Below are positions 47,323 through 56,826 of a stretch of DNA of 64,000 nucleotides, in pieces. The notes beneath the pieces were generated by a model. The model saw nothing but the letters and a program-made list of their open reading frames with translations, searched no databases and was not told the origin of the DNA. Source of the stretch: Thalassotalea nanhaiensis (GTDB taxonomy: Bacteria > Pseudomonadota > Gammaproteobacteria > Enterobacterales > Alteromonadaceae); NCBI RefSeq assembly GCF_031583575.1, contig NZ_CP134146.1:2976001-3040000 (forward strand), given 5' to 3'. Position 1 is the first letter of the stretch, and each line of letters begins with the position of its first letter. A program made the position numbers and the translations under genes.

Positions 47323-49188
47323 TCACTTTTGACTTGCTACCCAAGTGTTCACGCGACGCTCTAGTAGGTCTAGTGGCATTGCACCGCCACCTAGAATAGT
47401 GTCATGGAATCCGCGAATATCAAACTTGTCACCAAGTGCAGTCTTAGCATTTTTTCTAAGCTCTAAAATTTTCAGCATACCAATTTTATAAGCCGTAGCT
47501 TGACCAGGCCAAACAATGTAACGGCGTACTTCTGATACTACTGCTTCTTCAGGTACTGGCGTTTTAGATTTAAAATAAGCAACTGCTTCATCTTCAGTCC
47601 AACCTTTAGAGTGCAAACCTGTATCTACAACTAAACGTACTGCTCGCCATATTTCGGTAACTAAACGGCCAAAGTCCGAATAATCATCTTGATAAGCACC
47701 CATTTCTTTGGCGAGTAACTCAGAGTACAAGCCCCAACCTTCGCTGTAAGCGGTAAATCCTGCTTGAGTTCTAAATTCAGGAACAGAAGTTAACTCTTGG
47801 GCGATTGATATTTGCATATGATGGCCAGGATTACCTTCATGATAAGCAATGGCTTCCATTTCATTTTTAGGCATGGCACTCATATCTGACAAATGCGCGT
47901 AATAAACACCAGGACGAGAGCCATCTGGTGTACCAGCATTATAATGTTGCGCTGCGCCATCTTGTTCTCTAAATGCTTCTACACGTTTAACCACAAGATC
48001 GGCTTTCGGTAAGATGCCGAAATACTTAGGTAATTGCTCATTAATAAATGCCAGGTAAGTTTCGGTATCGGTAATGTAACCTTGTCTACCTTCATCGGTA
48101 TTTGGATAATAGAACTGCTCACCTTTATCTACATGTTTGAAAAACTCTTGTAAGCTGCCCTCGAAACCAACTTTGGTTTTAATTGCTTCCATTTCAGATG
48201 TTAAGCGTGCAACTTCAGATAAACCAATTTGGTGAATTTCGTCTGCGGTTAGTGAAGTAGTGGTATTGGTTTTTAAACGGAAGTTATAAAATGCTTCACC
48301 ATTTGGTTGTTTGCCAACACCTGTCGCGATTTCATCAGTATTACTGATATCTTCTTTAAACCAAGCAACTAATGCCTGGTAACTTGGCAAGAAGTTGTTC
48401 ATTAACGCTTGTTTGCTATCCGCTAATAACTTGTCAGCCGTCGCTTGCTCTATAGTTTTAGCTTCTAATAACGCATTTACTTTGCGGTTAGCATCAGCCC
48501 AAAGTGCCGAATCTTGGTTCTGTTTATCAAAAGGCGCACCGGTAATTAAATTTTGTGCTTGCTCAATAACCCCTTCGTAAGCGAATCTTGGTGGCCTAAC
48601 GCCCTTTTCCGCTCTTTTCTGTGCTCTTTCCAGTAGAGTGTTTATCGCAGTAGAAATACCGGCAATACGTTTGTTGTATGCATGCATGTCTTCTTCGGTA
48701 TCAACCTTGTGAAAGCTAATTAAAAACTGCGCAGCAAATGCTTGAATACCCTGCATCTGAGTGAACACATAACCGTTTTCTCTAAATTGCTCGCCTTCAG
48801 CGTCACGTTCATATTGATAAACCCATATGTCGTAAGAAAGCTTTGCTTCATCGGTTAGTAAATTGTAATCAAAATTCTTTTTAAGCTCTGCCACATTATC
48901 AGCTTGCCATTGCAATTGGCGCTTTTCTTCAGCTTCACTCATGTCATCAATTTGGTCATACATTTCTTTACGACCTAGAAAGGTCATCCAAATTGGACTC
49001 ATTTGTAATTGAGCTTCGTGTTTAGCTGCAAACCATTCGTTTAATCGCTCGGTTTCAGTTTGTGGACTCTGTTCTGTTTGAGCCACACTTGTTTCAGTGG
49101 TTGGCTTTTTTGCTTCAACTGAATCAGCGGCAGGTTGGCATGCACCTAATAAAACGGTGATGCCAAGTAATGGAATAATTTTTTGCAT
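47323..49188 (-). CDS. DUF885 family lipoprotein (putative metallopeptidase)
   Basis: This 621-residue protein has a lipoprotein signal peptide with lipobox LGAC (Cys17), so it is attached to a membrane facing the periplasm. The family motif HEGNPGHHMQ, resembling a metal-binding site, lies near residue 455, with a further conserved AYSEGWGLYSE after it. DUF885 proteins are thought to be peptidases, but substrate and activity are not established here. A low-complexity Thr/Gln/Glu linker follows the lipid anchor. It is a single gene. Confidence 0.88.
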   Translation of the reverse strand: MQKIIPLLGITVLLGACQPAADSVEAKKPTTETSVAQTEQSPQTETERLNEWFAAKHEAQLQMSPIWMTFLGRKEMYDQIDDMSEAEEKRQLQWQADNVAELKKNFDYNLLTDEAKLSYDIWVYQYERDAEGEQFRENGYVFTQMQGIQAFAAQFLISFHKVDTEEDMHAYNKRIAGISTAINTLLERAQKRAEKGVRPPRFAYEGVIEQAQNLITGAPFDKQNQDSALWADANRKVNALLEAKTIEQATADKLLADSKQALMNNFLPSYQALVAWFKEDISNTDEIATGVGKQPNGEAFYNFRLKTNTTTSLTADEIHQIGLSEVARLTSEMEAIKTKVGFEGSLQEFFKHVDKGEQFYYPNTDEGRQGYITDTETYLAFINEQLPKYFGILPKADLVVKRVEAFREQDGAAQHYNAGTPDGSRPGVYYAHLSDMSAMPKNEMEAIAYHEGNPGHHMQISIAQELTSVPEFRTQAGFTAYSEGWGLYSELLAKEMGAYQDDYSDFGRLVTEIWRAVRLVVDTGLHSKGWTEDEAVAYFKSKTPVPEEAVVSEVRRYIVWPGQATAYKIGMLKILELRKNAKTALGDKFDIRGFHDTILGGGAMPLDLLERRVNTWVASQK

Positions 49189-49348
49189 TGGTTAACTTCC
49201 CTACTATTTTTATTATTCTGAATGCCAAAATGGCAAAAATACCTAAAAATAATAGACAGGTTATAAGATAAAGCAACAGCTACGCTCAAATAATACGTAA
49301 CAATTTATTTACAACTTATACTTACTTGCTAGTTATAGATAAAAATAA

Positions 49349-50104
49349 TTATATCGGTAAGCCACTATGAAATTTAAAATCTTCATCTTCTGAGGCAATT
49401 AATTTAGCTTCTACTTCACCAAAAAACTTCACTCTCTCAGAGATGTCTTTTCCAGCAACTTGTTCAGCTAACGCAAGGTAATCTTGGTAGTGACGAGCTT
49501 CTGAACGAAGTAAAGACACATAAAACTTATTCAACTCATCATCTAAATGTGGTGCAAGCTTGGCAAATCGTTCACACGAACGCGCTTCAATATAGGCCCC
49601 ACAAATTAACTTATCAATTAATGTTTCTGGTTCATGGGTTTTAACATGCTTCATCATGCCTTTTGCGTAGCGCCCTGCACTAATGTTTTCATAAGGGATG
49701 TTACGATCAGTCATAATCTCAAGCACTTGATAAAAATGATGGATCTCTTCTTTGATTAACAACACCATTTTATCAATTAAATCTTGGCTGTAATTAGAGT
49801 TACTCTTAGAAACGATAGTTTTGGACAACTTATTGGCCTTAGCAAGTTCCGCTAAACTGCCAGTCTTTTTATAGATGAATTGCTCAAAAGGGGCAAGCCA
49901 AGCTAATAATGCTGCGCCGCTTTCTTGGTCGACAGCATACTTTCGTATTAACCACATAGCCGTTTGTGCGGCTTTTAATTCACAAATTAAATGGTCCGTT
50001 AATAGAAGCTGCAAATGTTCAGGCTGCTTCGCTTTTTCTATCCACGCATTAGGTGTTTCACATTGTAAAAAAGAGTGTATTGGTGCTAATAGCGTTGAGT
50101 ACAT
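49349..50104 (-). CDS. miaE: tRNA 2-methylthio-N6-isopentenyl adenosine-37 hydroxylase
   Basis: This 251-residue ferritin-like di-iron monooxygenase hydroxylates ms2i6A37 of tRNA. Iron-ligand motifs are present: the Glu in LICELKAAQTA, EEIHH and EARSCERFA, and EARHYQDY near the end. The N-terminal LLAPIHSFLQCETPNAWIE is typical. MiaE occurs in Salmonella and many marine gammaproteobacteria but not E. coli K-12. It is a lone gene divergent from a TetR regulator. Confidence 0.93.
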   Translation of the reverse strand: MYSTLLAPIHSFLQCETPNAWIEKAKQPEHLQLLLTDHLICELKAAQTAMWLIRKYAVDQESGAALLAWLAPFEQFIYKKTGSLAELAKANKLSKTIVSKSNSNYSQDLIDKMVLLIKEEIHHFYQVLEIMTDRNIPYENISAGRYAKGMMKHVKTHEPETLIDKLICGAYIEARSCERFAKLAPHLDDELNKFYVSLLRSEARHYQDYLALAEQVAGKDISERVKFFGEVEAKLIASEDEDFKFHSGLPI

Positions 50105-50287
50105 GCTAAGTCTCTATTGAGTTTTTGCGCAGTTTACCATAACGGCGTATTAGAAAAACCAGTAAAATTATTGAAATAATAATATTAACAAAAAAGTTGC
50201 TTATTTGGACTGTAGCATTTAAGTTAATGACTTAATTTTCATTGAGCTTTTTTCCCCACACAAAGCAATAACAAAAGCTAGGGTCAT

Positions 50288-50947
50288 ATGTCAACAGCAC
50301 AAGTAAATAGAAGATCTAAGGGTGAGAAAACCCGCTTAAAGATATTACACGCGGCAATTGAAATCATTGCAGAGTACGGTATTAAAGGCACAACGCATAG
50401 AGCTGTAGCCGCTAAAGCAAACACGCAACTTTCTTTGACCACTTATTATTTTAAAGACATAAAAGAACTGGTTAGAGAAGCGATAACCTTAAGTTCAGAT
50501 ATTATTCTTAACTCTACCCAAGATGAATGGCACCAAGTATTTACACTACTAAAAAGTTTTGATGCTGTTACTTTACGAAAAATTTCAGTTAAAGAGGCTA
50601 TCTGCAAAGAACTTAGCCAAATTGCCGCTGATCATATGTATCGAAATATCATTAATAACCGCACTACACTGGCCGTTGAACAAGTGTTTTTTACTGAGAT
50701 GCTTTATTCTGAAGAGTTAAAAGACCTAGCTAAAGAGCACATAAACGCCCTATTAATTCCATTTACCCGATTTGCCTCTTTTTTTAATAAAGTAGACCCT
50801 GAAATAGATGGTGAATTAATGCTAATCGCAATTACTCGGCTCCAATATAAATACTTAGGTACGCCTAAGGATGAAGTTAATTCAGAAGAGTTACATAAAC
50901 TTATAAAACGTCAAATTAGCTGGATAATGGGCTTGAAACGTCAGTAA
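50288..50947 (+). CDS. TetR-family transcriptional regulator
   Basis: This 219-residue regulator has an N-terminal TetR helix-turn-helix (KILHAAIEIIAEYGIKGTTH then AVAAKANTQLSLTTYYFKDI) and a helical ligand-binding domain of unknown specificity. The next gene, on the same strand 53 bp later, encodes an aldehyde dehydrogenase, so an aldehyde or fatty-acid-like signal is plausible but not shown. It is divergent from miaE. Confidence 0.9.
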   Translation: MSTAQVNRRSKGEKTRLKILHAAIEIIAEYGIKGTTHRAVAAKANTQLSLTTYYFKDIKELVREAITLSSDIILNSTQDEWHQVFTLLKSFDAVTLRKISVKEAICKELSQIAADHMYRNIINNRTTLAVEQVFFTEMLYSEELKDLAKEHINALLIPFTRFASFFNKVDPEIDGELMLIAITRLQYKYLGTPKDEVNSEELHKLIKRQISWIMGLKRQ

Positions 50948-51000
50948 ATAAGCACCATTAATAAATAATAACAAAGCTTTGAGAGCGTAAAGGTACCGTT

Positions 51001-52368
51001 TTGGATTTTAAAAACTTATTCGAACAACAAAAAGAATTTTTCAATAGCAATGCAACCAGAGATATTAACTGGCGAATTCAGCAGTTAAAACAAGTTAAAC
51101 AACTTGTAATTGAAAACGAAACAGCGCTGTTAGATGCGCTTAAAAGTGACCTAAATAAACCTGCTCAAGAGGCATGGATCACCGAACTATCATATATTAC
51201 AGGTGATGTAGATCATGTTATAAAGCATTTACGTAAATGGGCTAAACCTCGTAAGGTTAGAACTCCACTTGTGGTAATGCCAGGTAAGTCATTTATTCAA
51301 CCAGAGCCATTAGGTTCAGTGTTAATAATGGGCGCATGGAATTACCCGGTACAACTTGTTATGGCACCATTAGTGGCAGTAATTTCCGCAGGAAATTGTG
51401 CGGTTATTAAGCCTTCAGACTTAGCTCCTGCGGTTTCAGCTGTTCTTGCTAAATTAATACCTCAATATTTAGATAATAATGCATTCTCTGTCGTTGAAGG
51501 AGCTATTCCAGAAACTACGGCGCTATTAGAGCTCCCTTTTGATCATATTATGTATACAGGTAACGGTGCTGTTGGTCGCATTGTAATGGCAGCTGCGGCA
51601 AAACATTTGACTCCTGTAACATTAGAGCTTGGTGGAAAAAGCCCTGTTTATTTAGATAAAAGCACTGATATAAATATAGCTGCACAACGCTTAGCTTGGG
51701 GCAAATGGATGAATGCAGGACAAACTTGTATTGCGCCAGATTATGTCCTAACTACTAAAGAGATGGTTGAGCCATTAGTAAAAGCATTACAGCATCAAAT
51801 CAACGAGATGTTCTCTCAAGATCCTGCAACAAGTAACAGCTATGGACGCATTGTAAACAAGCGCCATACTGAAAGGCTTTCAACTTATCTAGATAGTGGT
51901 GAAGTAGTACAAGGCGGTAATTTTGATGCTGAACAGCAATATTTTGAACCAACAATTGTAGTTAACCCTGAATTAGACTCAAAACTAATGACGGAAGAAA
52001 TCTTTGGGCCTATATTTCCAATTATCACTGTTGATAATTATCTTTCTGCCAAGGAATTGGTGATCAAAAGAGATAAACCGTTAGCGGCTTATATTTTCAC
52101 TAAAGATAAAAACCAACAACAGGATTGGATCAACACTATTAGCGCAGGAAGTCAGTGTATTAATGACGTAATAATGTTTAATGCTGTACCTGAATTACCA
52201 TTTGGTGGTACAGGCTCTAGTGGTATGGGACGATATAGTGGCAAAAGTGGCTTTGATAACTTCAGCCATTTAAAATCAATACTGAAACGTCCATTTTTAA
52301 AAGATCTCCCGGTTCGATTCGCGCCTTACACTGATTTCAAGTTTAAATTACTGCGTAAAATTAGATGA
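51001..52368 (+). CDS. Aldehyde dehydrogenase (coniferyl/fatty aldehyde type)
   Basis: This 455-residue NAD(P)-dependent enzyme oxidises aldehydes to acids. E209 (ELGGKSP) and nucleophile C243 (NAGQTCIAPDY) form the active site. The short length, the GAWNYP segment and the C-terminal FDNFSHLKSI region fit the ALDH3-like group. The start is a TTG with AAAGG eight bases upstream; no ATG fits. It probably forms an operon with the TetR gene. A hairpin follows. Confidence 0.9.
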   Translation: MDFKNLFEQQKEFFNSNATRDINWRIQQLKQVKQLVIENETALLDALKSDLNKPAQEAWITELSYITGDVDHVIKHLRKWAKPRKVRTPLVVMPGKSFIQPEPLGSVLIMGAWNYPVQLVMAPLVAVISAGNCAVIKPSDLAPAVSAVLAKLIPQYLDNNAFSVVEGAIPETTALLELPFDHIMYTGNGAVGRIVMAAAAKHLTPVTLELGGKSPVYLDKSTDINIAAQRLAWGKWMNAGQTCIAPDYVLTTKEMVEPLVKALQHQINEMFSQDPATSNSYGRIVNKRHTERLSTYLDSGEVVQGGNFDAEQQYFEPTIVVNPELDSKLMTEEIFGPIFPIITVDNYLSAKELVIKRDKPLAAYIFTKDKNQQQDWINTISAGSQCINDVIMFNAVPELPFGGTGSSGMGRYSGKSGFDNFSHLKSILKRPFLKDLPVRFAPYTDFKFKLLRKIR

Positions 52369-52376
52369 TTTAATTG

Positions 52377-52395
52377 TCCTGAATTTATTTCAGGA
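52377..52395. repeat. TCCTGAA/TTCAGGA hairpin after the aldehyde dehydrogenase
   Basis: A perfect 7-bp stem with a 5-base loop. The same stem, with a different loop, recurs at 53029-53047, so two copies bracket the small gene between them. There is no strong U tract after it. Confidence 0.6.
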
Positions 52396-52494
52396 TCAAT
52401 TCAGTTACTATCCCCTATTAAAGGCAAGTTATCGCAACACGTTAACTTGCCTTTGCTATAATTAATTCTCCAAAGATCAGTTAGTAGAATATCA

Positions 52495-52770
52495 ATGAGC
52501 AAAGATGTAAAAAAACTATTGGCAAATCATGAAGATTTAATTCATAGCGAAGGCTTAAAAGTCCTCTCTCATGTGCAGCGAAAAGAAGATGATTGGTACA
52601 TAAACACCTTAATGCTTGAAGGCGTAGACGTGCCATTTAAATACAAACGCAAGCAGCCATATAAATCACTAAAAGGCACACAAGTAAACCTTACCTATTA
52701 CCGTGAAGTGAATATCATTGCAGGTTTAGAATTTGAAACAATGAAAGTTGTGCGATTAAAGCAAAATTAA
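52495..52770 (+). CDS. Small conserved protein of unknown function
   Basis: This 91-residue protein (MSKDVKKLLANHEDLIHSEG, then an alternating beta-like pattern such as VPFKYKRKQPYKSLKGTQVN) has no signal, helix span or known motif. It is soluble and basic. TCAGTTAG precedes the ATG. Codon use resembles its neighbours, and it appears to be a real gene. I do not recognise a function. It is flanked by hairpins and by a family 1 repeat. Confidence 0.75.
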   Translation: MSKDVKKLLANHEDLIHSEGLKVLSHVQRKEDDWYINTLMLEGVDVPFKYKRKQPYKSLKGTQVNLTYYREVNIIAGLEFETMKVVRLKQN

Positions 52771-52780
52771 CTTTACTTAA

Positions 52781-52993
52781 GGAACGAATCTCGAATACAT
52801 TCCATTCCGAATACGTTTCACTTCGAATTAAGAGGTAGCAATCGAAGCAAAGCGTATTAGAAGTAGCGCAGCTACGTATCCGGAGCAACGCATATTCGAA
52901 ACTATTTTTTTAACGAATCACGAATACATTTCATTTCGAATTACTAAGTAGATCTCGAATACATTCCATTTCGAATTACGAAGTAGTTTTTTG
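52781..52993 (+). repeat. Dispersed repeat family 1, copy G (long, compound)
   Basis: About 210 bp. It begins AACGAATCTCGAATACATTC, has AATCGAAGCAAAGCGTATTA and GAAGTAGCGCAGCTACGTAT, and then restarts the left arm twice (AACGAATCACGAATACATTT; ATCTCGAATACATTCCATTT). It seems to be two or three partial copies fused. Confidence 0.82.
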
Positions 52994-53028
52994 AAACTAC
53001 ACTACCATTGCAAAACTCACAAAAAGAT

Positions 53029-53047
53029 CCTGAAATGAATTCAGGAC
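53029..53047. repeat. Second TCCTGAA/TTCAGGA hairpin
   Basis: The same 7-bp stem as at 52377-52395 with loop ATGAA. It follows repeat G and precedes the promoter region of the Yip1 gene. Confidence 0.55.
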
Positions 53048-53258
53048 GTCTAAAACAGAGTTTTTTTCCTAAAATTGCTTTTTTTTTGGTTGTTTATCAA
53101 ACAAGTCTTGACGAATTGTTCAACATACTACATAACTTATATAAGCAGATTAAAAAAATAACAAAATAAATAAATCGCATCTGCTCAGTAGTTGTTCAAG
53201 AAATATACAAACAATTATATTTTCTTGGATATGGGGATAGTGAAAGAGGAAGTTATAA

Positions 53259-53858
53259 ATGATATTAAATCACATTTGGGGCTTATATACCCATCCAAAA
53301 GAAGAATGGAACGACATTGATACTAAGCATGAAAGTATGCTCTATGGCTTAACTCATGTTCTGCTTGTTGCATTAATTCCATCAATTTGTGGTTATTATG
53401 CCGCAGCACATATTGGTTGGAGTATTGGCGCAGGCGATCCAGTTAAAATAACCGAATCCAGTGCATTAATATTAGCTAGCGGTATGTATGCAGCTATTAT
53501 TGCAGGGGTTTTTCTTCTCGCCTATTTAATCCAATGGATGGCTCATACCTTTGATGCTACACCAAACTTTACACAATCATTAGAATTAGCTGCTTATGCC
53601 GCTACTCCGGTATTAATGGTTGGCTTAGCCGCCTTGTACCCGGTGTTATGGTTTGTGGCCCTAGCAGGTATGCTAGCAATAGCTTATTCTGTTTACCTAC
53701 TTTATTCAGGTGTGCCAATTATGATGCATATCCCTGAAGAGAAAGGTTTTATCTATGCAAGCTCGGTAGTAACGGTAGGATTAGTGCTGCTAGTGTCTAT
53801 CTTAGTCGTAACAGCAATGTTTTGGACTTTAGGTTTTGGACCAGAGTTTATGGGTTAA
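53259..53858 (+). CDS. Yip1-family membrane protein
   Basis: This 199-residue inner-membrane protein has five hydrophobic helices and the start MILNHIWGLYTHPKEEWNDI, which is typical of YIP1/DUF1282 proteins such as E. coli YohC. The function is unknown. A good GAGGAAG site precedes the ATG. It is a single gene with its own terminator. Confidence 0.85.
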   Translation: MILNHIWGLYTHPKEEWNDIDTKHESMLYGLTHVLLVALIPSICGYYAAAHIGWSIGAGDPVKITESSALILASGMYAAIIAGVFLLAYLIQWMAHTFDATPNFTQSLELAAYAATPVLMVGLAALYPVLWFVALAGMLAIAYSVYLLYSGVPIMMHIPEEKGFIYASSVVTVGLVLLVSILVVTAMFWTLGFGPEFMG

Positions 53859-53880
53859 GTTTAACTCAGAGCATTCAACA

Positions 53881-53905
53881 AAAAAGGCGCATTTTGCGCC
53901 TTTTT
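53881..53905. terminator. Terminator after the Yip1 gene
   Basis: AAAAAGGCGC-ATTTT-GCGCCTTTTT is a perfect 10-bp stem with extra T on the + strand. Confidence 0.92.
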
Positions 53906-53913
53906 TCTTTGAG

Positions 53914-54033
53914 TAACGAATACATTTCATTCCGAATACGTTGCACTTCGAATTACGAAGTAGCTATCGAAGCGCAGCGTATTCGAAGTTACGTAGTAGC
54001 GTATTCGAAGTAGCGAAGCTACGTATTAGAAAC
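53914..54033 (+). repeat. Dispersed repeat family 1, copy H
   Basis: Begins AGTAACGAATACATTTCATT, then CGAATTACGAAGTAGCTATC, GAAGCGCAGCGTATTCGAAG, and ends in AGTAGCGAAGCTACGTATTA, where GTAGC-GAA-GCTAC is a hairpin. It fills the gap between the Yip1 terminator and the purF stop. Confidence 0.87.
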
Positions 54034-55550
54034 TACTCAGCACCTTCATTATGCATATCTAAAATAGAATCAGCTTCTTTGTCTGAGCCTTCTTTATTGT
54101 CGTTATTACGCAGAGCATCAAGTTGCTCAAGGTAATCATGATCAATATCTTTAGTTATGTAATGGCCATTAAATACTGATGTTTCAAATTCTTTAATGTC
54201 TTTGTTACCTTTACCAACAGCACTGATCAAATCTTCTAAATCTTGGAAAATCAGTTTATCAGCACCAATTAACTCACAAATGTCATCATTTTCACGGCCG
54301 TGAGCAATCAACTCGTTCGCGCTTGGCATATCAATGCCATATACGTTAGGGAAACGTACTTCAGGCGCAGCAGAAGCAAAGTAAACTTTCTTTGCGCCAG
54401 CATTACGTGCCATTTCAATGATCTGCTCTGACGTGGTACCACGTACAATTGAATCATCAACCAGTAAAACGTTTTTACCTTTAAATTCCGCTGCAATAGC
54501 ATTCAATTTACGTTTAACTGATTTTTTACGCTCAGCTTGACCTGGCATGATAAACGTACGACCAACGTAACGGTTTTTTACAAAACCCTGTCGGTAAGGA
54601 ATATCTAATTCATGAGCTATTTGTAATGCAATATCACATGAGGTTTCTGGAATTGGAATAACCACATCTATTTGATCATCTTCCCATTCACGAGAAATCT
54701 TCTTACCTAATGCGGTACCCATTTCAACACGAGAGCCGTAAACAGACATTTTATCCATTGTTGAATCAGGACGTGCAAAGTATACAAATTCAAAGATACA
54801 AGGGTTGTATGCAGGGTTTTGCGCACACTGCTGGCTAAATAACTGGCCATCTTCAGTAATGAAAATAGCTTCACCAGGGGCTACATCACGAATAAACTCA
54901 AAATCACAGGCATCTAGTGCTACTGACTCTGATGCAACCATGTATTCAGTGCCCTGTTCAGTTTCACGCTTACCGAAAGCTAATGGACGGATGCCATGTG
55001 GGTCACGAAATGCTACTAAGCCATGACCAACAATTAAAGCGACCGTGGCGTATGCACCGCGAACATGGCGATGAACATTGCTTACCGCTTTAAAAATATC
55101 TTCAGGGGTCAGATCTAAGCTGTCTGATTTTTGTAATTCATGAGCAAAAACATTAAGTAAAAGCTCTGAATCAGATGTTGTATTTACATGACGACGAGCA
55201 TTATTGTATAACCAATCTGCTAATTCTTCAGCATTGGTTAAGTTACCATTATGCGCTAAAGATATGCCGTAAGGAGAGTTTGAAAAAAATGGTTGGGCTT
55301 CAGAAGAACTCGATGTTCCTGCTGTAGGGTAACGAACATGCCCTATGCCAATATCACCTTGAAGTCTAAGCATATGTCTGGTGTGAAATACATCTTTTAC
55401 CAAACCATTCGCTTTTCTTAGTCGAAACTTGTTATCACTAATTGTAACAATACCAGCGGCATCTTGGCCACGGTGTTGAATTACTGTTAAAGCATCATAT
55501 AGAGCTTGGCTTACTGGTGATGTACCTACTATGCCAACAATACCGCACAT
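54033..55550 (-). CDS. purF: Amidophosphoribosyltransferase
   Basis: This 505-residue enzyme does the first committed step of purine synthesis (PRPP + glutamine to phosphoribosylamine). The N-terminal nucleophile is Cys2 (MCGIVGIVG), and the PRPP loop [13 protein letters not shown] lies in the C-terminal domain. Length matches E. coli (505). It follows cvpA by 27 bp, as in E. coli. Confidence 0.97.
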   Translation of the reverse strand: MCGIVGIVGTSPVSQALYDALTVIQHRGQDAAGIVTISDNKFRLRKANGLVKDVFHTRHMLRLQGDIGIGHVRYPTAGTSSSSEAQPFFSNSPYGISLAHNGNLTNAEELADWLYNNARRHVNTTSDSELLLNVFAHELQKSDSLDLTPEDIFKAVSNVHRHVRGAYATVALIVGHGLVAFRDPHGIRPLAFGKRETEQGTEYMVASESVALDACDFEFIRDVAPGEAIFITEDGQLFSQQCAQNPAYNPCIFEFVYFARPDSTMDKMSVYGSRVEMGTALGKKISREWEDDQIDVVIPIPETSCDIALQIAHELDIPYRQGFVKNRYVGRTFIMPGQAERKKSVKRKLNAIAAEFKGKNVLLVDDSIVRGTTSEQIIEMARNAGAKKVYFASAAPEVRFPNVYGIDMPSANELIAHGRENDDICELIGADKLIFQDLEDLISAVGKGNKDIKEFETSVFNGHYITKDIDHDYLEQLDALRNNDNKEGSDKEADSILDMHNEGAE

Positions 55551-55577
55551 GAATCTTCTCTCCGCAAGAATATTGAA

Positions 55578-56066
55578 TTAAGTTAGAAAACTTGATGTAG
55601 TTTTGATGTAATCAAAGAACCACTCAATTACTACCCTAAATTCAGGAATTAAAACTGCCTGTTGCCACCAAGTGCTCGACGGTGCTGGAGTAAACGCATC
55701 CATGAAAAAGAGTATGGCACTAACAACTAACGCCCCTCTTAATGCTCCAAACGCCAAGCCAAGAACTCGGTCTGTTCCAGACAATCCTGTTTTTGTTACT
55801 AGTTGCCCAATCAAATAATTGATCAGTGCCCCTAAAATTAAAGTCGTTACAAATAATATTGCGACAGCCGCTGCATTTCTGAACATCGGATCGTTAATAT
55901 TTGTTAAATATGCCGCCAAGTCCTGATAAAAACTACTGGCCACAAAAAAAGCAGACACCCAAACAATTAACGACACGGCTTCTTTAACAAAGCCTCTGAT
56001 TAAACTGATCAGTGTTGATATGCCTATTATTATTAGGATGGCATAGTCGATCCAAATCATATGCAA
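55578..56066 (-). CDS. cvpA: CvpA family membrane protein
   Basis: This 162-residue inner-membrane protein has four hydrophobic helices, with the typical IDYAILIIIGISTLISLIRG start and a GTDRVLGLAFGALRG loop. CvpA is needed for colicin V production and for bile or envelope tolerance in enteric bacteria; its molecular role is unclear. It lies directly before purF. Confidence 0.94.
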   Translation of the reverse strand: MHMIWIDYAILIIIGISTLISLIRGFVKEAVSLIVWVSAFFVASSFYQDLAAYLTNINDPMFRNAAAVAILFVTTLILGALINYLIGQLVTKTGLSGTDRVLGLAFGALRGALVVSAILFFMDAFTPAPSSTWWQQAVLIPEFRVVIEWFFDYIKTTSSFLT

Positions 56067-56149
56067 ATTTTCCTACTTTTGTTGCGGCGCATTCTACCAG
56101 AATCACCGCTTTAGTTACTACTGATTTATTGCTTTTCTACCAAACCAAA

Positions 56150-56806
56150 TTACTTGTCGATTGGTTGAAATACTGCAATTCGTCCCTGTACACCACTTAA
56201 CTGTTTAAGTTTCACTAACTTAGCCTGCAAGGATGCTTTATTAATTTCTGGACCAATGAAAACTTTAGTTAAATTGCCGGCAGCAGTTCTGATCGGTTTA
56301 GTAAACACCGTGTAACCGGCTGATTTTAATTTTTTAACCAATTGATCAACATTTTTCTTATGTTTAAAGCTACCGAGCTGAATTACATAAGACTGGGTCT
56401 TTTTAACGGTAGGCGGAGTCACACTGATAACCTTAGGTTTATCCGTTGTGGCTGTTGTGTTTTGTGTTTTAGGTTGTTCAGCAGGTTTGGCTGCAACTTG
56501 TGTGCTTGCTTGTTTTATTGGTGGTTTTATAGATAGTTCATCGGCTGAATGGGTTATTGCTTGCTCGTCATTATCGTCAAGAGCAACATCGTCTGCTAAA
56601 GGCTTAGCTTCGTTCAACGTGTCAAAAGATTCGTTAGGAAATGCCTTTATGTCAATTTTCTTAACAGGTTTAGCGCCTTCTGGTACAGCTTCAAACTGTG
56701 CCTGATAAGCTTCTTTTTCCCCATCAAACACATCTGGTAAAAATATAATTGCAGCGGCGGCAACAATGATAGTGCCTACAATTCGGTTTTGAAACGGCGT
56801 CGACAA
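56150..56806 (-). CDS. dedD: SPOR-domain cell-division protein DedD-like
   Basis: This 218-residue protein has a short cytoplasmic start, one membrane helix (about 9-26), a Pro/Lys/Thr-rich periplasmic linker and a C-terminal SPOR domain (YVIQLGSFKHKKNVDQLVKK). SPOR domains bind denuded septal peptidoglycan. Its place between folC and cvpA is the dedD place. Confidence 0.93.
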   Translation of the reverse strand: MSTPFQNRIVGTIIVAAAAIIFLPDVFDGEKEAYQAQFEAVPEGAKPVKKIDIKAFPNESFDTLNEAKPLADDVALDDNDEQAITHSADELSIKPPIKQASTQVAAKPAEQPKTQNTTATTDKPKVISVTPPTVKKTQSYVIQLGSFKHKKNVDQLVKKLKSAGYTVFTKPIRTAAGNLTKVFIGPEINKASLQAKLVKLKQLSGVQGRIAVFQPIDK

Positions 56807-56826
56807 AACGGCTCCTTAAATCTTAT

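Larger units (their letters stand above)
52771..53258. other. Gene-free stretch with repeat and hairpin
   Basis: This 488-base stretch holds family 1 repeat copy G (52781-52993), a TCCTGAA/TTCAGGA hairpin, and AT-rich sequence that should contain the promoter of the Yip1 gene, whose Shine-Dalgarno is GAGGAAG. Confidence 0.65.
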
